Shown here piece after piece: positions 35,187 through 44,183 of a stretch of 64,000 nt of DNA; within the stretch, counting starts at the first letter, position 1, and every line of letters begins with the position of its first letter. The notes beneath the pieces were generated by a model. That model ran no database searches. It was not told the DNA's origin and saw only the letters and a program-made list of their open reading frames with translations. A program made the translations under genes and the position numbers. The stretch spans positions 78,971-142,970 of the forward strand of contig NZ_WOTG01000006.1 in NCBI RefSeq assembly GCF_011516925.1. Reading direction: 5' to 3'. This stretch comes from Acetobacter fabarum (GTDB lineage Bacteria > Pseudomonadota > Alphaproteobacteria > Acetobacterales > Acetobacteraceae).

Positions 35187-35746
35187 GTGCTTTACTCGAA
35201 GGTGTGGAACACCGCCCGTTCATCCCGACGGAATATGTCGTGCGTCTTGCCCGTACACCGTGGGAACGCGCAGGTTATCATGCCCTCCGCCGCGAGGTAT
35301 TCTGCACTGAGCAGCAGGTTTTTGCCGAGGATGATCGGGACGGCATTGATGACGTAGCCATCCCCATTATTGCAGCCTGCTGTATGGCAGGCATGCCGGA
35401 CCGGATTGTAGGGGCCGTACGCATCCATGAAGCCGAACCCGGTGTCTGGCGTGGTTCCCGTCTGGCTGTGCATGAAGACCATCGCAAGCTGGGGCGGATC
35501 GGGGCGGAACTGATCCGCATGGCTGTCAGCACAGCACACGGGCTTGGGGCCACGCGCTTTCTGGCTCAGGTGCAGGAGCAGAATGTACTGTTCTTCCGCC
35601 GCCTGCACTGGAAAAGCCTCGGGATAATCTCCCTGCATGGTCTGCCACATCATGACATGCAGGCCGACCTCTCCCGCTATCCGGCACATGGCCTGAACCA
35701 GACATGGCTGCTGCGCCCACAACCGCGCACCAGACAGGTGGCATAA
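35183..35746 (+). CDS. MSMEG_0567/Sll0786-family GNAT acetyltransferase (Nit1C)
   Basis: 187 residues. The GNAT core is visible: 'AGYHALRREVFCTEQQVF' (N-terminal helix typical of the PA4026/MSMEG_0567 subgroup), 'GAVRIHE', then motif A 'RLAVHEDHRKLGRIGAELIRMAV' and 'ATRFLAQVQEQNVLFFRRLHW'. In mycobacteria it is fused to the AIR-synthase-like domain; here, as in cyanobacteria, the two are separate genes. 4-bp overlap upstream and TAATG overlap downstream. Confidence 0.85.
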   Translation: MSALLEGVEHRPFIPTEYVVRLARTPWERAGYHALRREVFCTEQQVFAEDDRDGIDDVAIPIIAACCMAGMPDRIVGAVRIHEAEPGVWRGSRLAVHEDHRKLGRIGAELIRMAVSTAHGLGATRFLAQVQEQNVLFFRRLHWKSLGIISLHGLPHHDMQADLSRYPAHGLNQTWLLRPQPRTRQVA

Positions 35747-36717
35747 TGGCAGGCAAGCTCACCGCGCTGCTGCATACCCTGCGCCGCAGCCGCGCCCTTG
35801 CATGCAAGCAGGATATTGCCGAGGCAGCGGCAATCCTTAAACCCACCGACCCCAGCGCCATCCGCCTTGGCGATGACTGTGCCGCCATACGGGATGGAGA
35901 TGGCTACCTCCTGCTGGCCAGCGAGGGTTTTCAGGACAGTTTTGTACGCGCCATGCCGTGGTTTGCCGGTTACTGCGGCGTCATGGTCAATATCAGCGAT
36001 ATTGCGGCAATGGGTGGCCGCCCCGTTGCGGTAGTCAATGCCTTATGGAGCGATACCTCTGAATCCGCGGCATCTGTCCTGCAAGGTTTGCAGGATGGAG
36101 CACTGACCTATGGCGTGCCCGTTGCTGGCGGGCATACCAACATGCGCAGCACTCACAACTCGCTTTCGGTCGCAATTCTGGGGCGGGCACGCCATCTGCT
36201 CACCAGTTTTGACGCCCGCCCCGGCGAGGTGCTGATTGCCGCCATTGATCTGCGCGGCCGCTGGCATGACCCTCACCCGTTCTGGGACAGTAGTTCCGCG
36301 CTGTGCGGCACCGATGCGATTACCCGGTTACAAGCCGACATAGACCTTCTGCCACAAATAGCCGAGGACGGGCTGAGCCGTGCAGCCAAGGACATCAGCA
36401 TGGCCGGCGTGCTGGGTACAGCCCTTATGCTGGCCGAGTGTTCTGGCGTGGGCATGCACATCACGCTGGATGATATTCCACGCCCAGAACACGCCCCCAT
36501 GGCCCGCTGGCTGGCGGCTTTCCCCAGCTATGGCTATTTGCTGAGCGCCCGGTCAGAGGATGCACAGGCCGTTATGGCGCGCTTTCATGGGCGGGACATT
36601 GCTGCGGCCGTTATCGGCCAGTGCAACAATACCCGCAGGCTGGATGTTACCTGGGGAGACGAGACAGACACTTTCTGGGATCTTGCACAAACGCCGCTCA
36701 TGGGGTTTGCGCCATGA
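35746..36717 (+). CDS. Sll0787-family AIR-synthase-like protein (Nit1C)
   Basis: 323 residues of the PurM/SelD/ThiL ATP-binding family. 'AIRLGDDCAAIRDGDGYLLLASEGF' is the N-terminal Mg-ATP loop, 'VNISDIAAMGGRPVAVVNAL' is the diagnostic AIR-synthase block, and 'GLSRAAKDISMAGVLGTALML' begins the C-terminal domain. It presumably activates an amide or carboxylate oxygen by phosphorylation for a Nit1C product. ATG 35746 forms TAATG with the preceding stop; the earlier ATG 35704 lies inside the acetyltransferase gene. Confidence 0.88.
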   Translation: MAGKLTALLHTLRRSRALACKQDIAEAAAILKPTDPSAIRLGDDCAAIRDGDGYLLLASEGFQDSFVRAMPWFAGYCGVMVNISDIAAMGGRPVAVVNALWSDTSESAASVLQGLQDGALTYGVPVAGGHTNMRSTHNSLSVAILGRARHLLTSFDARPGEVLIAAIDLRGRWHDPHPFWDSSSALCGTDAITRLQADIDLLPQIAEDGLSRAAKDISMAGVLGTALMLAECSGVGMHITLDDIPRPEHAPMARWLAAFPSYGYLLSARSEDAQAVMARFHGRDIAAAVIGQCNNTRRLDVTWGDETDTFWDLAQTPLMGFAP

Positions 36718-37895
36718 GCCTGTCCATTGGCATTCTGACGCACTCGACCCTTCCGCGCGGTGGCGTGGTGCATGGCATGGCGCTGGCAGAGGCGTTGTGT
36801 GACGCAGGGCATAAAGCAACCCTGATCGCCCCGGATGTGACAGGTGCAGGCTTTTTCCGCCAACCCCGCTGCGCTACGCGTTACATTGCAGCCCGAGCGG
36901 AGCGGAACCTGCCTGCTCTGGTGGAACGCCGTATATGCGAGATCACGGACGCGCTCAGGGATGAGGCACCATTTAACGTTCTTCATGCGCAAGACCCCAT
37001 AAGTGCTAACGCGCTGGCTGAACTGGTGGCGCAAGGCCGGATACCGGGCTTTGCCCGCACGGTTCACCACCTCGACCGTTTTGCTCACCCCGGCCTTGCA
37101 ATGCGGCAGGAACGCGGGTTCATGGCCGCGGCCGAGCTGTTCACTGTCAGCACCATGTGGGAGGGCATCCTGCGCGGCGAGCATGGCCGTGAAGCACCTG
37201 TTGTTGGCAACGGCGTTGATCCTGAACATTTTTCACCCGCACCGGGCCCGCAGGACAGCTCACTGCGGGCGCGTTACCACCTGCCGGTTGGCCGCCGCCT
37301 GATTCTGGCGGTCGGCGGGGTCGAGCGCCGCAAGAATACGCTGCACCTGCTGGAAGCTTTTCTGGCGCTGCGCCGTGACCAGCCCGATGTGCATCTGGTT
37401 GTGGTGGGCGGGGCTTCATTGCTGGATCATTCGGCCTACCGCGCGCTGTTTGATATGCGGTTGCGCCAGAGCGATGCAGCCGAGCATGTCACCCTCACCG
37501 GAGCGGTGGCGGATGAGGATATGCCTGCATTTTACCGGCAGGCAGCCGTGCTGGCCTACCCGTCCGTAACCGAGGGGTTTGGTCTGTGCCCGCTGGAAGC
37601 CCTCTCCTGCGGCACGCCAGCCATTGTGCCGAAGGTTGCCCCTTTTACCGAGCACCTTCAGGCGTCAGACGTGCTCTGGTGCAACCCCAAGCACCCGGAC
37701 ACCCTGTTTTTAGCCTTGCGTGACGCCCTTAGCGCCAAAAACCGCGAGCACTTCCGGCTCAGCGGCCCCGCAACGGCCCGTCGTTTCGATTGGCACGGTG
37801 TTGCCAGTCGGCACCTCCCCGCATACCGGCGGCTGGCGGCCTTGTCGCACGCTGGCACTCCGGCTTCTGGAGCTTTGTCATCATGCCCGAAATGA
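36714..37895 (+). CDS. MSMEG_0565-family glycosyltransferase (Nit1C, GT4)
   Basis: 393 residues with a GT-B fold. 'THSTLPRGGVVHGMALAEALCDAGHKATLIAP' is the N-terminal Rossmann half, 'VVGNGVDPEHFSP' and 'VGGVERRKNTLHLLEAF' open the C-terminal half, and 'PSVTEGFGLCPLEALSCG' is the E-x7-E nucleotide-sugar site. A sugar-modified small molecule is therefore a likely Nit1C product (inference). ATG 36714 overlaps the preceding stop by 4 bp; upstream in-frame ATGs fall inside the previous gene. Confidence 0.85.
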   Translation: MSLSIGILTHSTLPRGGVVHGMALAEALCDAGHKATLIAPDVTGAGFFRQPRCATRYIAARAERNLPALVERRICEITDALRDEAPFNVLHAQDPISANALAELVAQGRIPGFARTVHHLDRFAHPGLAMRQERGFMAAAELFTVSTMWEGILRGEHGREAPVVGNGVDPEHFSPAPGPQDSSLRARYHLPVGRRLILAVGGVERRKNTLHLLEAFLALRRDQPDVHLVVVGGASLLDHSAYRALFDMRLRQSDAAEHVTLTGAVADEDMPAFYRQAAVLAYPSVTEGFGLCPLEALSCGTPAIVPKVAPFTEHLQASDVLWCNPKHPDTLFLALRDALSAKNREHFRLSGPATARRFDWHGVASRHLPAYRRLAALSHAGTPASGALSSCPK

Positions 37896-38170
37896 CTTTT
37901 CGTGTGCGCTGGCCCGATGGGCAAGAGAGCGATTGCTACTCTCCATCGCTGGTCATCAAGGACCACTTTACACCGGGTGAGGATTACCCGGTTCGCACTT
38001 TTCTGGAACAGGCCGATACAGCCCTGACACAGGCCAGCGAGCGGGTGCGTGCACGCTACGGCTTTGCCTGTAGCCGTGCCCTTGGCCAGCTCCAGGCGAT
38101 CCGCCAGACCTGTACGCCCTTCCTCAATCAACCTGATGCGCAGGTGCGTATCCTGTCTTTCAGCCTCTGA
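37883..38170 (+). CDS. MSMEG_0570-family small protein (Nit1C)
   Basis: 95 residues. 'FRVRWPDGQESDCYSPSLVIKDHFTPGEDYPV' is the strongly conserved core of the MSMEG_0570 nitrogen-starvation protein family, with one conserved Cys (in 'SDCYSPS'). A second block, 'QASERVRARYGFACSRALGQL', forms a predicted helical C-terminus. Function unknown; found only in Nit1C clusters. ATG 37883 overlaps the glycosyltransferase end by 13 bp. Confidence 0.88.
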   Translation: MPEMTFRVRWPDGQESDCYSPSLVIKDHFTPGEDYPVRTFLEQADTALTQASERVRARYGFACSRALGQLQAIRQTCTPFLNQPDAQVRILSFSL

Positions 38171-38179
38171 AACGAAAGA

Positions 38180-39433
38180 ATGACCATGACACAGAATGAA
38201 AAAAGCATCCCCGTCATTATCGTGGGTGGTGGTCAGGCTGGCCTGTCCATGAGCTGGTATCTCTGCCGCGAGAACGTGGACCACGTGGTGTTCGAGGCCA
38301 AAACCGCCTGCCATTCGTGGGATGATGAGCGCTGGGACAACTTCTGTCTAGTGACACCCAACTGGCAGTGCGAACTGCCCGGGCACCCCTACAGGGGGAG
38401 CGACCCGCACGGCTTTATGGTAAAGCAGGAAATTATTGACTACGTAAAAGGGTTTACGGATTCCTTTACCGCCCCTTTGCGCGAACATACGCCAGTCACG
38501 TCCATTACACGCCATGAAAACGGTGGCTACCGCGTAGTGGCAGGGGCAGAACTCTGGCACGCACAGCATGTTGTGATTGCTTCGGGCGCGTACCATGACG
38601 CCGTTATTCCCGGTTACGCCAGCGCCATTGATCCTTCCATTTATCAGGTTCACTCCCAAGATTATCGCAACGCGGCCCAACTGCCTGATGGTGCCGTGCT
38701 GGTGGTGGGGAGTGGCCAGTCCGGCGCACAGATTGTGGAAGACCTGTTTATTGAAAACCGCAAAATTCATCTGTGTGTCGGTTCTGCCCCCCGTGTCTCA
38801 CGCTTTTATCGTGGGCGGGATGTTGTGGACTGGCTTGCAGACATGCAGTTTTACGACCTGACAGTAGACAACCATCCGCTGCGTGATGGTGCGCGTGACA
38901 AAACCAACCATTATGTCACCGGCCGGAATGGTGGCCATGACCTTGACCTGCGGCTTTTTGCCAAAAACGGCGTGGGCCTGCACGGCACGCTGGAAACCAT
39001 TCGGGACGAGGTAGCCCATTTTGCACCGGACCTACGGGACAATCTGGATGATGCCGACAAGACCAATGCCGACATCAAAAAATCCATTGACGCCTACATT
39101 GCCCGTGAAGGTATTACCGCCCCAACCGAAGCACCATACGTGCCCGTATGGGAACCCGATGGCAGCAATACGCCACTGGACCTGAAGGCCGCGGGCATTA
39201 CCTCAATCATCTGGTGCATTGGTTTTCGCCCGAATTATCGCTGGATCGACGTGCCCGTGTTTAATGGTGCCAACAAGCCGCTCTGGCATCGGGGGGTAAC
39301 AGATGCGCCCGGCTTCTACTTCCTTGGGCTGCCGTGGCTGCATACATGGGGCTCCGGCCGGTTTTCCGGTATCTCGCGCGATGCGGCGTGGCTGGCCAGC
39401 CAGATTACCGGCAAAGACGTGCCTGTAGCCTGA
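38180..39433 (+). CDS. MSMEG_0569-family flavin-dependent monooxygenase-like oxidoreductase (Nit1C)
   Basis: 417 residues. Two Rossmann motifs, 'VIIVGGGQAGLSMSWYL' (FAD, ~12-28) and 'VLVVGSGQSGAQIVEDL' (NAD(P)H, ~173-189), with 'FEAKTACHSWDDERWDNFCLVTPNW' resembling the flavin monooxygenase/CzcO group. Fixed member of Nit1C clusters; it probably hydroxylates or oxidises the pathway intermediate. Starts 9 bp after the MSMEG_0570 gene. Confidence 0.88.
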   Translation: MTMTQNEKSIPVIIVGGGQAGLSMSWYLCRENVDHVVFEAKTACHSWDDERWDNFCLVTPNWQCELPGHPYRGSDPHGFMVKQEIIDYVKGFTDSFTAPLREHTPVTSITRHENGGYRVVAGAELWHAQHVVIASGAYHDAVIPGYASAIDPSIYQVHSQDYRNAAQLPDGAVLVVGSGQSGAQIVEDLFIENRKIHLCVGSAPRVSRFYRGRDVVDWLADMQFYDLTVDNHPLRDGARDKTNHYVTGRNGGHDLDLRLFAKNGVGLHGTLETIRDEVAHFAPDLRDNLDDADKTNADIKKSIDAYIAREGITAPTEAPYVPVWEPDGSNTPLDLKAAGITSIIWCIGFRPNYRWIDVPVFNGANKPLWHRGVTDAPGFYFLGLPWLHTWGSGRFSGISRDAAWLASQITGKDVPVA

Positions 39434-39449
39434 GGAAAGGAAAAGCCCC

Positions 39450-41222
39450 ATGCTGCCATGGACCACTTATGAGGCAATGTATGATGCGGCCCAGAACCAG
39501 CCAGAAGCATTCTGGCTGGAAGCAGCCCAACGCATTACATGGCAGCAACAGCCCGGCATGGCTTGCCGGGCACGGGCGGATGGCTGGCATGACTGGTTCC
39601 CCAATGCCACGCTCAATACCTGTTACAATGCCGTGGACAGGCACGTGAAGCAGGGCCACGGCGCGCAGGCAGCCTTGGTCTGGTACTCCTGCGCCACAAA
39701 AGAACGGCAAACCATCACCTACAAGGAATTGCTCGGCAGGGTGGCCGGGTTTGCTGGCGGCCTGCGTGCACTAGGGGTGGAAAAAGGCGACCATGTCCTG
39801 ATCGCCATGCCAACCATGATTGAAACAGCCATAGCCATGCTGGCCTGTGCACGCATAGGTGCCGTGCATGTTGTGGTATTTGCCGGTTACGCAGGCCCCG
39901 AACTGGCCCGCCGGATTGACGATGTAGCCCCCAAGGTCGTGATTATCGCCAGCTGCAGCTTTCAGGGGCAGACCGCCATTCCGTCCGCCCCGGCCCTTAA
40001 CGTTGCACTCACGCAGGCTACGCACGAGCCGCAGGCATGTATTATCGTGCAGCGCAACGCCTGCCCTGCACCACTTATGCCCGCACGGGACCATGACTTC
40101 CACACCCTGGAACACTCGCCACCTGTGGCACCCGTCATGCTGCGTTCTGAAGACCCGCTCTATATCCTGCATACATCAGGCACAACGGGAACATCGAAGG
40201 GCATTGTGCGGGACAATGGTGGGCATGCCGTGGCCCTCGCCCTGTCCATGGAGCTGATCTATGGTTGCAGGAGCGGAGATACGTTTTTTACAACATCTGA
40301 TCTGGGGTGGGTGGTTGGCCATTCTTACGGTGTTTACGCGCCATTGATCAACGGTTGCACCAGTGTGATTGTGGAAGGTGCTACAACCTCTGCCGCATTG
40401 CGCACGCTTTGCCACGAGCACGCAGTGACATGCCTGTTTACGACCCCGACACAGATGCGGCTCCTGCGGCAGGAAAACCGTAACCTGCCCGCACACCCCC
40501 CGGCAGCGCTGGCCCGTGTTTTTGTGGCAGGGGAATATGCCGACCCAACATTGCTGGACTGGGCACGCGCATATTTTCAAAAACCCGTGGTCAACCACTG
40601 GTGGCAGACTGAAACCGGGTGGAGCATTACAGCCCATTTTTTCGGCCTGCCGGAATGCGAGCCCATAACGCTCATGAACGACATAGGACGCCCTGCACCA
40701 GGGTTTCATCCAGCTATTGTGCCGTCCGTGCCGGGTGAACCCTGCGGGGAGATTGTTCTTGCACTCCCCCTGCCCCCCGGTTGTCTGGCAGGAGTGTGGC
40801 AGAACAGGGCCATCCAGCCCCCCACAGCCTGCATTGATAAAACAGGACGGTTTTACCGCACATTTGACGAAGGTATGATTGACACCGGACTTGCCGTTCA
40901 CATGCTCGGCCGCTCTGACGATGTTATCAAGGTCGCGGGGCGCCGGATTTCAGGCGTGCAGATCGAAAAAATCATTGCCGCACACCCTGCTGTTCATGCC
41001 TGCGCCGTTGTTGCCGTGCCCGATGGGCTGAGGGGGCAGCGACCTGTTGCCTATGTGGTGCCCGACACCGCCACACAAAGCATACCTGCGACTGACGAAA
41101 TTCTCGGGCAGGTTCACCGGGCGCTGGGCCGGTGGGTTGGCCTGAAGGAAGTGCGGTTTGTCCAGCACCTGCCTACAACCGTATCTGGCAAGATCACACG
41201 CAGACATCTGCTGGCTCTCTGA
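39450..41222 (+). CDS. Acyl-CoA synthetase (acetyl/propionyl-CoA synthetase-like), end of Nit1C operon
   Basis: 590 residues of the ANL superfamily, acetyl-CoA-synthetase/PrpE branch. N-terminal block 'NTCYNAVDRHVKQGHG', ATP loop 'LHTSGTTGTSKGIVRD' (~235-250), 'NHWWQTETGW' (A5), 'GRSDDVIKVAGRRI' (A8) and 'PTTVSGKITRRHL' with the catalytic Lys. It activates a small carboxylic acid, such as the acid a nitrilase would make. The start is 16 bp after the flavoprotein gene, so it belongs to the same transcript. It is not part of the core Nit1C set; an AMP-binding gene is an accessory in some clusters. Confidence 0.85.
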   Translation: MLPWTTYEAMYDAAQNQPEAFWLEAAQRITWQQQPGMACRARADGWHDWFPNATLNTCYNAVDRHVKQGHGAQAALVWYSCATKERQTITYKELLGRVAGFAGGLRALGVEKGDHVLIAMPTMIETAIAMLACARIGAVHVVVFAGYAGPELARRIDDVAPKVVIIASCSFQGQTAIPSAPALNVALTQATHEPQACIIVQRNACPAPLMPARDHDFHTLEHSPPVAPVMLRSEDPLYILHTSGTTGTSKGIVRDNGGHAVALALSMELIYGCRSGDTFFTTSDLGWVVGHSYGVYAPLINGCTSVIVEGATTSAALRTLCHEHAVTCLFTTPTQMRLLRQENRNLPAHPPAALARVFVAGEYADPTLLDWARAYFQKPVVNHWWQTETGWSITAHFFGLPECEPITLMNDIGRPAPGFHPAIVPSVPGEPCGEIVLALPLPPGCLAGVWQNRAIQPPTACIDKTGRFYRTFDEGMIDTGLAVHMLGRSDDVIKVAGRRISGVQIEKIIAAHPAVHACAVVAVPDGLRGQRPVAYVVPDTATQSIPATDEILGQVHRALGRWVGLKEVRFVQHLPTTVSGKITRRHLLAL

Positions 41223-41263
41223 TATGAACCATCTCGGCCTCTCCCCCGCCTCATAGAGAAAAT

Positions 41264-41284
41264 ATGGAAACTATACGTTTCCAT
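41264..41284. promoter_or_regulatory. Palindromic operator 1, GGAAAC-N5-GTTTCC
   Basis: ATGGAAAC-TATAC-GTTTCCAT: perfect 8-bp arms and a 5-bp centre, 131 bp before the first YceI gene. It has the form of a LysR box (T-N11-A within a dyad). The same arms recur at 44167 and, with mismatches, at 43592 and 46008. Confidence 0.65.
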
Positions 41285-41414
41285 TGTTGTTATTTCTTGC
41301 TCACATTTTCGACGGTAATGAAGAACTCAGCGGAACAGCGCATGCCATGCCCCTCCGAGCATGACCGCACTGTTTTTCAAACGAGTTTGTTATGACCAAC
41401 CGGAGTATGAACCC

Positions 41415-42032
41415 ATGAAATACAGCCTTCTTTCTCTCCCCGCCGCAGCTCTTGCCTTTGGCCTGCTTGCTGGCAATCCGGCCTTTGCGCAGGTTGTTAC
41501 CAACGCCACGCAGGCACAGTCCGGCACGTATGATGTTGAACCGGGGCACACACAGGTCGGTTTTTCCGTCCTGCATTTTGGTTTCACCAATTACCTTGGT
41601 GTGTTCTCCAACGTTTCGGGCACACTGACGCTGAACACCAAGACCCCATCCGCTTCCAGGCTGTCTGTGACTATTCCGGTTGATTCCGTGCAGACAACCA
41701 GCGCCAAGCTCAATGATGAGCTCAAGGGTGACCAGTGGTTCGATGCGGCAAAGTTCCCCAATGCCACATTTGAATCCACGTCTGTCCGCATTACCGGCCG
41801 GAATGATGCGGTTGTGACCGGCAACCTGACCCTGCACGGCGTCACACAGCCTGAAACCCTGAAAGTGCATTTTATCGGTGCGGGCGTAAACGCACTGGAC
41901 AAGAAATACACCACCGGGTTTGAAGCCACCGGTACCATCAAGCGCAGCGATTTTGGCGTAAAAATGTACGTGCCCTACGTGTCGGATGAAGTGCAGCTGC
42001 GCATTGCCGGCGCGTTTGAAAAACAGGGCTAA
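41415..42032 (+). CDS. YceI-family periplasmic protein (1)
   Basis: 205 residues. A signal peptide ('YSLLSLPAAALAFGLLAGNPAFA') precedes the YceI lipocalin-like barrel: 'GTYDVEPGHTQVGFSVLHFGFTNYLGVF', 'KLNDELKGDQWFDAAKFPNATFESTSV' and 'GNLTLHGVTQPETLKVHF', the family's signature strands. YceI proteins bind polyisoprenoid lipids or quinones in the periplasm and are acid- or stress-inducible. ATG 41415 is preceded by GGAG. First gene of a yceI-b561-yceI operon behind operator 1. Confidence 0.92.
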   Translation: MKYSLLSLPAAALAFGLLAGNPAFAQVVTNATQAQSGTYDVEPGHTQVGFSVLHFGFTNYLGVFSNVSGTLTLNTKTPSASRLSVTIPVDSVQTTSAKLNDELKGDQWFDAAKFPNATFESTSVRITGRNDAVVTGNLTLHGVTQPETLKVHFIGAGVNALDKKYTTGFEATGTIKRSDFGVKMYVPYVSDEVQLRIAGAFEKQG

Positions 42033-42037
42033 ATACC

Positions 42038-42658
42038 ATGCCAACGCCCGCACGCGCAGCGAGCGGGACCACGCGGTATTCCACAGTCGCGATCATCCTT
42101 CACTGGCTGATCGCACTGGGAATACTGGCCCTGATCGCGATGGGTCTGGTCATGGACCATCTCCACCTCGATACGATGCGTGTGTTCCAGCTCTATCAGC
42201 TGCACAAATCCATCGGCATTAGCGTGATGTTCCTGATCCTGCTGCGTATTGGCTGGCGCCTGACGCACCAAGCTCCAGCTTTGCCGGGCGACATGCCGCC
42301 GATTGAAAAAACAGCCGCGCATCTTGCCCATGCTGCACTTTATGGCCTGCAGGTGCTGCTACCCCTGAGTGGCTGGGCAATGGTTTCTGTCTCAGTGCTG
42401 GGCATTCCGACCGTGCTGTTCGGCACAGTGCCATGGCCGGACCTTCCCGTGCTTTCGACCTTATCTGACAAGGCACCGGTCGAAACCGCGTTGAAGATGA
42501 TCCACCACTGGGCTTCGTGGGGATTGCTGGCTCTGATCATGCTGCATATTGCAGCCGCTCTCAGGCATCAGTTCGTGCTGCACGACCATATTCTTCGTCA
42601 GATACTGCCGTCCTTTCGTGCATCCTCCACACCTCGCCACAAGGGAGAAACCCCATGA
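42038..42658 (+). CDS. Cytochrome b561
   Basis: 206 residues with four membrane helices of the bacterial cytochrome b561 family (CybB-like). Heme-ligand His candidates sit in 'VAIILHWLIALG', 'YQLHKSIGISVM', 'TALKMIHHWASWGLLAL' and 'ALIMLHIAAALRHQF'. It oxidises ubiquinol or transfers electrons across the inner membrane, including reported superoxide:quinone activity for E. coli CybB. Encoded between two YceI genes (5 bp after the first; 4-bp overlap with the second), a common pairing. Confidence 0.9.
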   Translation: MPTPARAASGTTRYSTVAIILHWLIALGILALIAMGLVMDHLHLDTMRVFQLYQLHKSIGISVMFLILLRIGWRLTHQAPALPGDMPPIEKTAAHLAHAALYGLQVLLPLSGWAMVSVSVLGIPTVLFGTVPWPDLPVLSTLSDKAPVETALKMIHHWASWGLLALIMLHIAAALRHQFVLHDHILRQILPSFRASSTPRHKGETP

Positions 42659-43221
42659 AGGCCTTTCACAAGTTTCTGCCAGTCGCTACTGTAACTGGTC
42701 TCCTGCTCTCAGCCCCGACTTTTGCTGCCGACTGGACACTTACTGCGGGCAACGGCACGCTGGGCTTTGCCGGAACCCAGACCGGCCGGGCATTCGAAGG
42801 GCATTTCGGGAAGTATGATGGCACGATCTCGTTTGATCCGGCCCACCCTGAAGCGGGTCACGCAAAGATCAGCATCGACATGGCCAGCGCCACAACAGGG
42901 GACAGCCAGCGTGATGGCGCCCTGCCCGGACATGACTGGTTTGACACCAAAGAATTTCCGTCAGCACTTTTCGAAGTAAAAGACTTCAAGGCCAAAGGCG
43001 GCAATACTTATGACGCCGAAGGCACATTGACCATTAAAGGGGTCAGCAAACCCGTTACCCTTCCCCTCACCATCGACATTGCAGGCTCTGCCCTGCATGC
43101 CAAAGGTCATCTTCAGCTCGCCCGCTCCGTGTTCAATGTGGGTATTGGTCCCTGGACCACGGGCCAGTGGGTGGCGCTCGAAGTAGGCGTAGATGTTGAT
43201 GTTACGGCGCATGGCGGCTGA
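42655..43221 (+). CDS. YceI-family periplasmic protein (2)
   Basis: 188 residues: signal peptide 'FLPVATVTGLLLSAPTFA' then a second YceI barrel with 'DWTLTAGNGTLGFAGTQTGRAFEGHFGKYDG', 'LPGHDWFDTKEFPSALFEVKDF' and 'TLTIKGVSKPVTLPLTI'. It is clearly a diverged paralogue of the first copy, not a recent duplicate. ATGA overlap with the cytochrome b561 gene shows translational coupling. Confidence 0.9.
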   Translation: MKAFHKFLPVATVTGLLLSAPTFAADWTLTAGNGTLGFAGTQTGRAFEGHFGKYDGTISFDPAHPEAGHAKISIDMASATTGDSQRDGALPGHDWFDTKEFPSALFEVKDFKAKGGNTYDAEGTLTIKGVSKPVTLPLTIDIAGSALHAKGHLQLARSVFNVGIGPWTTGQWVALEVGVDVDVTAHGG

Positions 43222-43319
43222 AACACCAGATGTCCTTCGCACGCCCATCTGGTTGCACATCCGCCCTGCTGCGACGATAGCAGGCTCATGACATCCCTGC
43301 CCTCACATCGTGGCTCAGG

Positions 43320-43358
43320 AACCGGCAGCGGGCTTCTTGCCCCACCTGCCGGTTCTTC
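43320..43358 (+). terminator. Terminator of the YceI-cytochrome b561 operon
   Basis: AACCGGCAG (43320-43328) pairs with CTGCCGGTT (43346-43354), and an inner GGGC/GCCC pair shortens the loop. The stem is followed by the T-rich TTCTTCTGT. It lies 99 bp past the second YceI stop. Confidence 0.7.
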
Positions 43359-43591
43359 TGTGTCTGGGGGCTGTCTCACGTTCCCATTGCCGGCAGAACT
43401 TTAGCCTCGCGGTCAGACCTACTCCCTTCAGGCAAAACAGAGCCTGCGGGAAGAGGCAGATGACTATATAGCTATTTTTTAGACTGCTTGGCCCATAATC
43501 AGCCCACCTGAAACCACCCCATTTGCCAGCCTCCCATGCACACCATCTCTTGGGTGGCTGGGCCAGCTCACACCCACAATAGACAATAAAT

Positions 43592-43608
43592 GGAAACATT
43601 GTGTTTAT
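43592..43608. promoter_or_regulatory. Operator 2, GGAAAC-N5-GTTTAT variant
   Basis: GGAAACATTGTGTTTAT matches the GGAAAC-N5-GTTTCC consensus at 15 of 17 positions and lies 95 bp before the DoxX start. A TTCC follows two bases later, so the outer arm is shifted rather than lost. Confidence 0.5.
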
Positions 43609-43702
43609 TCCATTTCTATTTATTGCACCTTTAAAGGCTCTTAAAAACAGGCACCGGCAGCACAGAACCCGCTGCTTTTCTTTTGATGAAAGAGATGCCG
43701 CC

Positions 43703-44146
43703 ATGACTTCACCTCTCCTGCGTGATCTGGTCCTCCTTGCATCCCGCCTGCTCCTTGCCACGCTTTTTGTCTTGATGGGCTGGGGAAAACTGACTGGTTT
43801 TTCAGGCACAGTCGCTTACATGACGGCAACAGGCGCACCTTTGCCTTACCTGTCTTCCATTATGGCCATTCTGGTTGAACTGGGTCTGGGCCTGTTTGTC
43901 GCACTGGGGCGCCTGACCTCACCTATTGCTATTCTTTTCGCGCTCTACACGATCGTCACGGCGTTTATCGGCCACCATTACTGGACATTTTCAGGCATGG
44001 AGCGGTACGATATGTGGATTCATTTTTATAAAAATTTCAGTATTTCTGGTGGGTTTCTGGCTCTTGCAGCCGCGGGTCCCGGCCGTTTTTCGCTTGATGC
44101 CGTGATGAAAAATGCTTCTTCGGGCACTTCACGCATAAAATCCTGA
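43703..44146 (+). CDS. DoxX-family membrane protein
   Basis: 147 residues with four membrane helices. '[29 protein letters not shown]' is the characteristic DoxX first helix plus loop, followed by '[13 protein letters not shown]', '[18 protein letters not shown]' and '[17 protein letters not shown]'. Family members are thought to work in membrane redox or sulfur stress control. ATG 43703 has AAAGAGA upstream; the frame is open earlier but without a start signal. Preceded by operator 2 and followed by operator 3. Confidence 0.88.
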   Translation: MTSPLLRDLVLLASRLLLATLFVLMGWGKLTGFSGTVAYMTATGAPLPYLSSIMAILVELGLGLFVALGRLTSPIAILFALYTIVTAFIGHHYWTFSGMERYDMWIHFYKNFSISGGFLALAAAGPGRFSLDAVMKNASSGTSRIKS

Positions 44147-44166
44147 AACTACTCCATACCAAAATC

Positions 44167-44183
44167 GGAAACTGAGAGTTTCC
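44167..44183. promoter_or_regulatory. Operator 3, perfect GGAAAC-N5-GTTTCC
   Basis: GGAAACTGAGAGTTTCC, perfect 6-bp arms, in the 133-bp gap between the DoxX stop and the WrbA start (97 bp upstream of the GTG). Confidence 0.65.

Larger units (their letters stand above)
43222..43702. other. Intergenic region between YceI operon and DoxX gene
   Basis: 481 bp. It contains the terminator of the YceI operon (43320-43358) and an operator-like palindrome (43592-43608) ahead of the DoxX gene. No gene is apparent; the minus-strand ORF across it has no recognisable content. Confidence 0.5.

Noticed and set aside
41301..42053. 250-codon minus-strand frame over the first YceI gene
   Set aside because: Antisense to a protein with a full signal peptide and YceI motifs; no ribosome site.
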